Assembly: GCF_003945595.2 (NCBI RefSeq)
Contig: NW_024104898.1
Coordinates: 2,852,001 to 2,916,000 of the forward strand
Length of the DNA: 64,000 bases
DNA from: Pipra filicauda
Taxonomy: Eukaryota; Chordata; Aves; Passeriformes; Pipridae
Reading direction: 5' to 3'
The translations under genes were made by a program, and so were the position numbers. The notes beneath the pieces were generated by a model. That model saw only the letters and a program-made list of their open reading frames with translations. It did no database searches and was not told the DNA's origin. Shown here in pieces: positions 49,360 to 61,195 of the stretch. Numbering within the stretch: the stretch's first letter is position 1; every line of letters starts with the position of its first letter.

Positions 49360-52300
49360 CTGGAGAGAACGAAAAATGAAGATAAAGCAAAACAATTTAA
49401 TGCTGGCAAAAGCACAATCAAAGTAAGATGAAGTCTATATGGAAGTGTGCAGGCCAGATCAATGACAAAGTAATTAGTCAAATTAGAATGTTTCGCCATG
49501 AGGTCAAAAACATTTATCCATGGGCAATAAACTTTAGAAAAGGACACCAGTGGAGCAAGAGAAGGCCTTCAAAATATACCAACCTTTACATATGGCACTA
49601 AAAATCAGAAAAATACTTCAAAAGTGGATAGAGATATTTGTAAATTATTCTTTTCCTTGCCAAGTAGCAGAAATATCTACTACATGCTATCAGATGACAA
49701 CAACAATTATATTGTCTTAAACATATCTTACAATATAATTACTTCCTCAAAAGGCTGAATGTTCACGTACACTAGAAATGAAATTTAAATCATTACCAAC
49801 ATGATTTTATTTCAAGATTGCCCTCTGCTGTAACAGCAATGGTAGCTCTACAGACATGTCCTGGAGTATGTAGAAAGGCATTCAGAGTGTCCACGGAGGC
49901 TGCTGCTTCATCAGATGAAATATTCCATTTCAAACAGTGATCATTTACTGATGTTTCAAACAATATCTGGGACCAGTGTACAGGTGACTGTATCTTAGAG
50001 GACCATCTGTTTAAGCATTTTTTCCATTTTATTTTCTACTTTACTTACTCTTACTTCTACTTACTTCTTGTTCTTGAAGTGCCTGGGAGGAGAAGGGGGA
50101 GGAACTCTTTAAAATTGTTACAAAACTTCTTTCCATATGATTTCTCATTGCTACGAATTGCACAACTTTGCTACAGACTAAACATAAATCTTTTCTTATA
50201 CTGTTTTAAAATCTGCTATTTTCTCATGCCTTATTGTTTTAAAGCTAAAGCTTCATGAATATTAAAACCTGAATTTTAAAACTACTGTCTCGTCTTAACT
50301 TTGTATGCTTTTATGACATTTTCTATTATTCTTGTTGAGAGCAGATCATGTTTTTAAAGCTCTTCTCACAAACAAAGATAATCTCTTATAATCTTAACTG
50401 CCCTTTCCCAGACCCTTTCAAGTTAATGTGGGCAAAATCAAATACCATAAACAAGACATGGACATACTACATATTCATACAAGACTACATAATATTATAT
50501 TTTCTATCCTTTCTTCAATACAACCTAAAATCCTATTGTTCTTTTTGACCATCCCTGCTCAAGTGCACACTGAGCAGACATCTGTGTTGACATGTCTGCA
50601 ATAGCCCCAGGTCTTTTTTGAGGATGTAGCTAGTTAATTCCAATTCTGACAGCACACATGAAACGAATAAAAAAGTATTCACAGTCACTCGTTTTTTTTT
50701 TTTTAATCCCCATTATATTTTCTTGTGCCTCTCAGTGTAAGAATTCTTGCAGTTCTTTATACAGATACATGGTGATGCATGCTTATATTTCTATATTTAT
50801 GTACATGCTCACATGCATTGCTATGCCTTTATAATATATACACTTATGAACAGATTACAAATCCACACTCATAGCCACACACAGACACATGTGCACAAAA
50901 TGGTTTTTCTCTGCTATTCTTCTGGTGACTTTTTTTCTGAAGCTGAACTAATTCCTACAGCGGCATGAATTCTCTCCGTCTGTTACAGTTCTTGAGAAGC
51001 TGATTTTTGTATTTAGTTACACTTCTCGAGAAGCCCCTTTTGTACTCATCTCGCCCCCGTGTTTTTAAAGTAACAGCTATTCTCATTTTTCCAGCTGCAC
51101 TTACAAGGATAAGGCCTTGCAGAAAAGAACATTCTCTCACCTCTTTAAGATGCTGCTTTCCTTGAAAGGCAGCACAGTCTAATGAATGGGATAGAAGCCT
51201 TCAAATCAGAAGATTCCATATTTCTACTGTATCTCACAACAGTAGTGTTATCATTTAAAACCTCACTTTACATAGTGATGCAGATTTTTTAAAAACAGTG
51301 TGGGTAGCACTAAAATTTATCTAATACTAGTCTAGAAAGTCAGAAGTACCTGATCCTTATATTCTAAAATTAATTTTTACTGATTCTTTCATACTAAATT
51401 CTTAATGCTCAAAACATCTGGTACATTAACAAGCCTGTGAATTTAGAACATTTTTCTCAGTTACTCTGCCACATCAAAATGTAAAGAATAGAGCATGTGA
51501 GAGAAGCATAAGACTGAGAAGCACAACTGAGCTCAACCGTTTCAGCTGGTATCGGAATTAAGTATTTCAGAACAGTATTACTAAAACAAAGAATCCTGCA
51601 CGTGTTTCTCTCAAAAGAAAGAGATGACAGTTCAGCATCATCCTCTGACCCACATCAGTTATACTTCTCATGGATATTTTAAGAAAGGTCAGACATACAA
51701 AGAAGGAAGGCCAAGTACATACACACTGGTGCAGTAATTTGTAAGATAAAGCTCTCACATCAGCAACTAGGTGTCCTTTCCAGGTCAGTAATACTGAAGA
51801 GGAATAACAAGGTAAACTTACATAAAGTATCAGGTGACCTGTCTGACAAATAAATGAAGACAAGAACTAAGGAAAAGTAATCCTTTTCTCTACAAAAGTA
51901 GCATGTTTGGGAGCTCAAGAAAAAAACCCAAAGTTACAATTGTATCTTGTTCTAATATACCAAAAAAAAATTCAAATATCAGGTCAAAAAATCACTGAAC
52001 ATCACGTCTTCCAAAACCTGGAAAACATGGCAAAGGTAAAAACAAGTTTAAAAGATTAAATAATTCACAAAGTGGAGAAATTTTATGGGATTTTTTTGCA
52101 AGTCCAAAAGTCAACTCTTCACTTGGGGAAGTACAGATTGTGCTTCAAAGTTCAAAGGTATGTGTTGGTACAACAAGCAAGGAGTATTTTTGTACCTATT
52201 ACAATAATACTCCTTGATAAAAATATGCTGCCATTAGTATATTTTATTTAAAATGAGAATGGTTTGACATAATATGCAACCAGCTGTGGGCAAATAATTA

Positions 52301-53794
52301 TGGAAACTGCTGGTATTCTTACTGAAGAGACTACTGAGACTACAGACTCCAGAACAAACCAAGACTTCAGTTACACTATTATTATTTAAATCAGAAATAT
52401 GAAAAATATCTTGCTTCCTTGTTTGGAAAGTTAAAATTTATGCCAAAATATTACAGACCATTTGTTTAATATATCTATAGATACATAAAAGTAATTTAGT
52501 AATAATGTGCACACCGATTATGTTCCTACTTTACAGGATTTAGGAGAAACTAAAAAATAATAATAAAAAAACTAAACGAAATTAGTGTTGGGTACAGATT
52601 TTAGAAACAAAAGAGGAAAAGACCAAGAACACCAGCATGTGTTTATAATTCCACTGCGCCACTACATGAATAGCTGTAACCTCAATTTACACATACTGTT
52701 CTTCACTAGTTATGCAGTGCTCTATATAAATAAATTACACAGGATATTAAAATCCTTGAAAATAGTAACCAGTTTGAAACTGGAATTATGGTTAAAAGCC
52801 TATTACTCTTCAGGGCTTAAAGCTATCTTTAAGAATTAAAAGCTGAAAGTGATATATACTGTAGGCTGGTTTGCTAGGTTCACTCAATGCACCTCATTCT
52901 TTTTTGACAAAGAGTTGAGAACGTACAGACACTGGCACGAGAGGAAACAAGACTGTCATTATGCAGTTGACAAACTCTAACTAATCCAAATGTAAGAGTG
53001 CTATCCCAAGTTCTTTGTAGAAAGTGTGAAAGTACAACGGTTGGTGGTGAACTACACGTGTGGGATGTAGACATGCATGTGTATACACAGAAGCAGCAGC
53101 GTTTGGTGCCTCTTACAGTCTTCTCATATAAAGTCCTAATCTCACAAAGACTTACAAATATTATTAAATTCACATATTGTAAATTGTTTCATTGAAGTCA
53201 AGTGTAAAATCTGGACTTCATCTGAGACAATGCACAACGATTACGAAAGACAGAAGCACAAGTAAATAAAGAGAGGATGATACTGCACTTGGTTGGTTAA
53301 GGCCCATTTTTTTTTTCTGTATAAAATTAACAATATCTCTTGGTTTGGCCACTATTATTCAAATGATTTAACAGGTATGAAAATTAATTATAAATGAATC
53401 TTATGCAAATAAGATTTTCTAAAAAATATGGGATTTTTCTTACATTTTATTAATTAAGAAGATAATATAAAGGTGATAAAAACCAAGTAATCAGAGACCA
53501 TACACCTTTCTAGTGTGCTAAAATGGCATTTTCATCGTTTATCGAATAAGGATTAGTTTAAAACCCAACCCAGTAGAAATGTTTGATGGCAGTGTGGAAA
53601 GGCCAAAACCAGGAACAGACAATAACATCGTTAAACACTCACATAAGAAAAGCATTCATTCTAATTTTGCTAGATTGCCAGAGCAAAAAAATTAGGCCTG
53701 TACATTTGAGAAGACCTTATCAATTTCACTGCAAGATATGAAAACCTGTATCGTGTATTCATGAAGAATGTAGGTTTTCTTAAAAGTTCCTTAC
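49360..53794 (-). other. BTBD9: BTBD9 last intron
   Basis: This is the 4435-nt GT-AG intron between the two BTBD9 exons. The donor reads GAG^GTAAGG and the acceptor TTCTCTCCAG^GTG. Inside I see AT-rich single-copy sequence, a TTACTTC-like pyrimidine-rich patch near 50031-50080, scattered A/T homopolymers, and no recognisable additional exon or CR1 copy. The small ORFs in it (for example 51567-51863 minus and 52880-53173 minus) show no family resemblance. Confidence 0.8.
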
Positions 53795-53873
53795 CTCATT
53801 AGCTGTGTTGCGAGTTCCAACTATTCTGATAAAAGATGCAGGCTGTTTATCAAAAGTGATTGTTTGCCAGGAT
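53795..53873 (-). CDS. BTBD9: BTBD9 internal coding exon (penultimate)
   Basis: BTBD9 is a BTB/Kelch-type adaptor, thought to act with CUL3 ubiquitin ligase, and is linked in mammals to sleep, iron and synaptic phenotypes. Its C-terminal half carries two F5/8C-like beta-sandwich repeats. This 79-nt exon encodes the end of the second repeat. On the minus strand a TTTCTTTGTAG acceptor is followed by one base completing a split codon, then 26 codons including QPASFIRIVGTRNTANE, and a GAG^GTAAGG donor. From memory, human BTBD9 reads QPASFIRIVGTHNTANE here; the split codon fits the lysine of human CKSWQ. Visible changes from human are mostly conservative (S to T, V to I, E to D, R to K, H to R). 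The exon is in phase with the terminal exon 4.4 kb downstream. A paralogue cannot be fully excluded, but the gene is intron-bearing and not a retrocopy. Confidence 0.88.
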
Positions 53874-56800
53874 CTACAAAGAAAATCCAGAAAGACATAC
53901 AAATATTGAACACAGTCACAAAAGAATGCATTCAAGTGACTGTAAGTACTATTATCACTTAATAGGGCAAATAGAGAAACACCTTCCATTGCCTGAATTT
54001 TCAGCACTCCTCCCTCATGTTTATTTTTAAGTGTCTTGACTCTGCTTATGTGATTTCGTACATACCTTATACCACTATAATTTGTGTGCAGGAACATTAA
54101 TCATACTATTGTAGAAAGTTAAGAAAACGGTAAAAGAAAAGAAGCCTAAAATCTAAAATCCTTGGCTAATATTGACTGTATTAGATAAACAAAAGGTCAG
54201 ACAAATAAAAGTAAATGCATTCTCCTGTTAACTACTCATGAGAAATCATCAGAGCTTGATTAAAGAAATTACAGATCTAAGGAAAAAAACCCAACAAAAC
54301 AAACCACCCAAAAACTCAAATAAATTCATCTCACTCTAAGTGGAGCAGTAGAGGCAGAGGAGCCAAGCTTCCTTTGTGTGGGCCAAGGTCCTTTCAGAAA
54401 ATTATAAGTGACACAAAGCATTCTTTGCAGGTCAGGTCGTGAAGATTTCCCCATCCTGACATAGAGGCAGTGAGGAGAACAGACCACTACTCCTTCAGAG
54501 CTGGCATATAACTTTTTGGGCTAGACTGAGAACACTAGAGGTACAGTGGGACCAGTATAATCTTTGCTTCTCGTTCATACTCTTCTGATCTCGGTGAGGG
54601 GCAGCACCTCAAGTAATGTAATACACAGCAGGAAAAGGACACAACTTCCTACATACCTTTGTGCTTATAGAACACACTGACAGTGAAAGAGAAGAAATAA
54701 AAAGAATACCAGGAAATAGAGGTTTCGGTTTGGTACCAGTCTTCCACTATACTAGATTAGTACTTGAACACATTAAAATTTAAATTATTTTACATTCATA
54801 AAACATGCAAATGAGATACACCATTTAATTTTTCGCTGAAACAGACTATCACAGATGGTTTCAGAAATAAAATGGAGATAGGTCTAACCTGATTAACTGA
54901 CTACAGAAGTAAAACATTGGATAGTTTTCCAGAATGGGTTCAGAATACCTTCAGAAGTGTTCATATAAGAAAAAAGGACCAAAGCAAAACTGGAATAAAA
55001 CACTACTCACCACCAATAGACTACCCTAAAGCCTGGCAGTATGAACAGATTGGCTGCTGACTATTTGTCAGACACTTGATTTTTCCCTTAGTAGGAAAAA
55101 CCTTTTGTCACAAACATTGCATTTCTGGGATTAAATTAGTCTGCTATTACTTCTATCACTGCTGTCTGGCTGTTTTTGCTTAAAGAAGATTATGAGCCCA
55201 ACTGAGACTGAATTTCAAGTAGTTTACTGGTCTTACCACATCAGGTAATGGGTGTAATTAGAGTTACTCATGATAACAGAAAGGTGTGGTCTGTGGCAGG
55301 CCTCAGAGGTACAGCAGTTATCTACCTAACAGCATGGTTTATTTATATCCCTCGTGTGGCTATACCCTTAATTTAAAGCTCAGGCTGTTTCTTCATGCTC
55401 TAAATAAAATACAAAAAATGAGAATGGACTATTTTGTTGACTGTCCCAAGATCTGAAAGACTGTTATGATTTAAACATTTTCCCCCTAAACAGGTGAGTA
55501 ATTATTGAATTGCTTTCTCACATTACTCTAGTACAGCCAGTCAGTTAGTCCCCATGACCAAACAGAACTTGTTACCTTAAAGTACAAAGTCCCAAAGACG
55601 AGCAGCTGGGACAATAAGATGATCACAACACTACTTCTCACAACAAAGCATTGCCATAGTTTGCATTATGTATATGCTTTCACATTTACATACATACACA
55701 CTTTATGCAAGGACAATGATGCTGTAAAAATCAGATTTCCCTTTTTAGTGATTTGGAAAATATTTTAAAGCTATTAGAAATAAAAGAGTATAAAATCCTA
55801 AAGAAGCTATTAAGAACAGTCCACGCCTTCCTAGACACCAAGGTAGAGTTTGTGTTCCATGACAAGAAAATACGTTAATTAGGGATCATAGAATAGAATA
55901 TAAGTGGGTCTGTATTTATTTCTACTATTTCTGAGCACTGGCCAAATAATCACTGCAAGAGCTCAGTGCAGATTTTCCAAGGACGGCAGTAAATGCCATT
56001 GTCTGTCCTATGATGTGATAACAAGAAAGTTGATGCATCTATTTGGAAATACAGCTGCAGAGCACAACAGATAGTAAGAGGGGTTGAGAAAAAGATCTCT
56101 GAAGATCGTTTTGACAACACACTTCCAGGTCAGCTCATCCAGGAAGTCCTTAATTTCTCCCACGTCCCACTTCATTAGAAGCCCTTACTTTCTGCTACAA
56201 TGCTGTTCTTAGTATTGGATTATAATTACGCCTTTAATAATATTAAAACATAATGGAAAAGAGTAAAAAAATTTCTTGAGGATGTGAGGCTTGAAGGGAG
56301 ATAGGTTTTTCAATAAATTCAGTCCCAAAAATATTTACTGTTTTGCTATGTGTCCATTTTGTTCCTTTCCCATCGGAAAATCAAAATTATAGACCATTTG
56401 TAGAAGAGTTATTAAAATTCAAGAATAGTGCCACTAGAGAATTAGTACTTGATTGTATAATGAGAAAATTAGGTCTCTTAGTTTATTTCCTTAGCAAAAA
56501 GAAAAAAAAGCAAAATAGAAAACACGCCAAATGGATTTGCGAAGAATCACTTTTGAAATAAGCAAGGCAAACCTTCTTCACTGGAAAGTTTCATGGATTC
56601 GGCTGCAGCAGTACATCTGAGAACATCAATACATGCAAAGCAATAGCTCTCCAGTACAGATATAATTATGCATCAAAGAGATAATTTATGCATGTAACTA
56701 TACCCATATGAGAAAAGAGATTACTGACAGAACATTATCAAGGCATATCTGACCTCTTTTTGCATTTTTTGCTGATATAACAAATTCACTAAGACTTCTG

Positions 56801-59800
56801 TTTATGTATCAGGCCATAACAATTGTTCAGTGGTGTTCCTTGATTAAGAACATTGTGGGTAAGCCTTAAGTTTCTTTTTAACCTTCCTACTACTAGTAAA
56901 GCAGTACATGTCTAGTCATGCCATGCATATTTGCTCACTTTATATTTTCCTCACAGGAGCTAGTCTTTCTATTCTCAAAATCGCTTTTGATGGTCTTTAC
57001 AAAAATTTCCTCCAAACTTTATACATAGCTCTGCCATTGATTCACACATAAGTCACTGTATTCCAGGAACAGCAGCATTCAAGTATATCAAAAGCACCTC
57101 ATTTTTAGCCTGGGATTAGATAGCTCTATGTAATAGATGGCATTTCTTCACCTTTACTCCCCATATGCCAAACAAACAAATCTTCCAAACTGGTGGCAAT
57201 ACTTTCACTGTCTTTACCTAGGACACAGTCATAAAGAAGCTATCAGAATTTACTTCTCTCATAAAATGACATTGCTGTCTTTGGACTTTTTGTGTCTCTG
57301 TAGTCCTTATTAGTGACCCTCTAACAAATACATTTTTCAGGGTTTAGTTTTATTAAATATTCAGGCAGTGTCGATTTTTTTTTCTGCTTTGACACATGTC
57401 TTGCTGTTGATTTGTTTTAGATTTGTTGGCTCAATCTGCAGCAGTTCTGGTCATCACTTTCACAACAGAAATAATCACTACCTCAAGCTGAGGTTTACAT
57501 CTATAAGAGAAGACTCAAGGCTAGCAGCCTACTCAGATTTATACCAGGGTCCTCAAGTTGAAATGCAGTACTACAAGTTATTTGGCTAGCAAATGTCCCC
57601 CGATACCACAATTCCATTTTCCAAAAGAAATTAGCCTTGTTACAGTCCTATAGTGTTTTATTTAACACTCTACATCTCACCTCAGCCACCCGACTTTTAA
57701 CTGTCTTCTTCTACCCAACTCCCCTCAGGAGATGCAGTAATTGGTGATTAGCATTCCAAAGCCATGCTTGCATCCTGTGAGCCTGTCATATTTAATTACA
57801 TTTTAACTATATTCGTCTTCTATAATAGCCTGAACATAATTTAGATAATTATCTTTTGCTCTCTTATTCTCTGACTCTGCCTGTCTCACTTAGAGCTTCT
57901 TGCAATAAAATCACTTTCTCTGTTCAAACATATAAACAGACTCTTGGGCCAAGTGCTTTCATCTCTCCAACGGCAACAGCTGAAAACCCAATGGCTTTGT
58001 ACATCTCACAATCTCTTCACCACACTCTATTCAGAGGAAGAAAAAAATATTTGAAACCGCTCTACTTTCATGTCTGTTGTCTTTTTTCTTTATTAGGCTA
58101 TTACAAGAAAAATGCAAGAAATACTCATGTCCAATAGCTTGCTATTGCTATAACTATCTATAGCTCCAAAATAGCAACTCACCTCCTAAAGAATATAATG
58201 GTTTTTTCTCAGCATTTGGAATCTTTGCCTAGTTATTTCTAAGAAAAGCTGCTATCTTTCTAAAGATTTATTACATATAATAGGACCTAAATAGTGGCTC
58301 TTTCCCATTATTTCCTTCTCTTCTGGAAAGAACAAATTGAGAAAGTAGTGGAAGCTTATCTTTTATTGAGGTTTTCTAATGAGCCACAGGCACTACAGAA
58401 TACTACCAATACTACCCACTCTGTGGGCTACCAGAGCAGCACCGATCAGAGCTGAAACCAAGTTCAGGCCAAAAATATCAGACAAAAGAGAAAGCTTTGT
58501 TACATGTGACTAACATTCAAAAACTGTAACAACCACATCATATCCATATCAAGGCTTGCTTTAGGCTAAGCATGTATGTTTTCAGTGTGCACATTGTGCC
58601 TCCTCACTTTCCACGGTGACGTACAACCTCCATTTTTTGTTCCTCACTTCAAAAAGAAAAGCAGTGCAGACTGGGAAACAAATGTAACATCCATTTTACT
58701 TTCTAATACTTGTCCACACAGGCCTTGTTCTACAGTAATAGTGAAACACTTCTTAGCTTATTTGAATGCAGAATTCTTCAATTGTGACTATATTTTTTTT
58801 AAAAATGAAATTTGTAAAAGCAAATGACAGGAAAAGGAAAGAAAAGATGTATTGTCTTTCCATGTATTAGTCTGATGTCTGTACTGATAAAAATAAAACA
58901 GATTGTAATCAGTATGTGATGGTACCAAATAAAAAATGGTGTGCACACATAAGCAAGCTGACTGAGACACAAGGAGCACCGCAGCATGTTCTGCATGGTA
59001 TGTTACCCCCCCTGTTCTATTAATGAATACCACACTAACCTCTCTTATGAAGTACCTATAAACACAGAAGTGTGCACTAAAAATGCTATAAAGGTAATTG
59101 TTATACACTTCCGTTTTGTTATAAAATACAAAAACGGTCTACAGCTACCTTATAAATTGCCTATAAACCCCATGTTTTCCACCATAACAGTACTGAACAA
59201 TAAAGTGAAGTAATGCTTCCTCTCCTGTTACAGCTGTAATTTAACATATTAATTCAGAGAGACAGACCCATAAAGCACAGAATTCAGACTGCATAGCTGG
59301 CTCAGCCACCCCTTTGCCATCCAGCCTCCCAAGCCACTGAGGAGGAAGACAAAGCATGAGAAAGACAATATTTTGAGGAATCAAAGGTCATCAACACTTC
59401 CGTTTTTAAATCAAAGTCAAATTAAGTGCAGTTCTATCCCTGGTCTACCTCTACTAAAACTGAGTTTCCATCTATTCTGCTAATCATCACGACAGCACTT
59501 TTTCAAAAAGGGGTCTGTCAAACATGAGACTTCTAAAGACGCAAGGAAGGTGCAAGCTGGAAGTAACAGCTTTTTCTCTGCTGCTCTCAGAGACAGAGGC
59601 AAACCGGACCTAATAATACATCTTGGTTATATTTATGTGATAGTCCACTGATGAGTTACCAAATATACTTTATGCAGTATAGTGAAAAAAACCCAAAAAA
59701 CACAAAAAAGACCCCAAAAAGGACTTGAAATTCTAACAGAGGTAAGAAAAACGGTTAATAGAAATATAACAAGAGTATGGAATAAATGTGAGAATAATAA

Positions 59801-61043
59801 TAAATATTAAAGGTCATCTATCACAGATTTTGTTACATAATAGCTTTATATATTGACAAATAAAAACATATATTCACACCTTTTGGGAAACTTCCACTCA
59901 AATGTTTTTATTCTAAATATACCTCCCATAAGGAATACATAATTCTGAAAGAATCGGAACTAAACTTATTTATAGCAATTTCTATGACTAGTCACTCACA
60001 CCAATCCAAACAAAACATCTGTCCTCTATAAGAATACTTTCTTAAACTGCCATAAACATTTTATTACATAGGGTTTGTTGTAGAAACCAAATGCGGGTTT
60101 GATGAAACAGACCTATTATGACAATTCTGACATAAAATAGATTGATAAAGTCCATACTGACTTTCTGACATCTTTATAAAGCTTCTAACATGAAAGACTT
60201 CTTATAGTAACATCTGCTTTCACAGTTTCAGTGCTGACATTTTTGCTTTTTTAGAAAAAATATTACACGAAGAAAATGTTAAAATACAGTCAAATTGAAC
60301 TATGGTAAAACTGAATGTACTCATTATTTTTCTAACTAAATGAACTAATCAATTTTCAAATATTTACACCACTGTAGGCAACTGTTAGCATTTTTGTCCT
60401 GCATAAGCTCATATAATCTAGCTTACTTACACATATTTCCAATTTCAATAGGTTGTCTTTCTGTACTTCCAAAAATATGGATTATATTTAAAAAATCTTA
60501 CACAAAATTAAATTATTAGCAATTTGTTGGCAATTTTCTGGCAGAATGCCACAAGCCAAATTTCTATGCTGTAGCAAGAACTGTGCATGTAGTACCTACA
60601 AGATACATCCTTAGGGGATGGCAGTGGCAGCGGAGGAAGGCTGTGAACTTGAGTAACTTGACCTATGATCTTACTTCTGTGTACACCAGAGCACACACAC
60701 ACAAGACAAGTCTGCATAATCCTAGGGGTTGAATTGGTTTTGTGGTGTTTATTCTCTACCAATAGTCATTGTTCCTGACGTTCACATTGGTAGCAAAGAT
60801 ATGAAAAGCCATCCAATGCAATAACATACCCAGTAATACAACTAATGGGATGCTTTCAACTTTGAAGACTTCTCCCACCCATAAACCTTACAACAGATTG
60901 TAAGCTATTTTTATTATATAACTCCTCATACCAAGGGAATAGTTGATTAATAACAAATATATAAACAATACTTTCAGAGATATGAGACAGAATCATGCTC
61001 CCTATTATTCAGTTTCTTTGCAGCGTGAACGCTAACGCTGTAT
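53874..61043 (-). other. BTBD9: Upstream BTBD9 intron, no further exon recognised
   Basis: If the gene structure resembles mammals, this belongs to the intron preceding the 53795-53873 exon. I searched by eye for the expected preceding exon (human motif LLLWDCDDRSYSYY) on the minus strand and did not find it. The sequence is AT-rich with A-rich low-complexity patches near 54283-54315 and 59688-59720 and no CR1 copy. Confidence 0.5.
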
Positions 61044-61195
61044 TTATCGCACTTGTCTCTTACGTTCCCCTGGGTGTAATTTCATAGCCACTCGTAAAAA
61101 CTTCACATTTACAGCAACCGCCCTTCTATTACTGTCGATAACATCTAATTGACATGTCAAATCTCCAAGGAATGCAGTAAATTGAACCACAGCCT
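61044..61195 (-). CDS. Unassigned exon-like open frame with strong acceptor
   Basis: I do not recognise this segment. On the minus strand there is a good acceptor at 61196-61197: a branch-point-like TGCTGATTTAC, a pyrimidine-rich tract, then TTCTTCTTAG. It is followed by an open frame of about 50 codons ending in TAA at 61044-61046. The peptide begins EAVVQFTAFLGDLTCQLDV, continues IDSNRRAVAVNVKFLR and ends HPGERKRQVR, a composition more protein-like than most ORFs here. A possible internal donor, GAAC^GTAAGA, lies near 61063, so it could be an internal rather than terminal exon. CpG is locally enriched against an AT-rich background. It lies upstream of the BTBD9 exons on the same strand, but its frame (one base, then AG) does not match the BTBD9 intron phase (two bases, then A). 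It would belong to another gene, be an alternative exon, be a relic, or be chance. Confidence 0.35.

Noticed and set aside
55884..55902. ATCATAGAATAGAATA, resembling a CR1 3' tail
   Set aside because: Only the terminal repeat-like bases are present, with no adjoining CR1 body, so chance is as likely.
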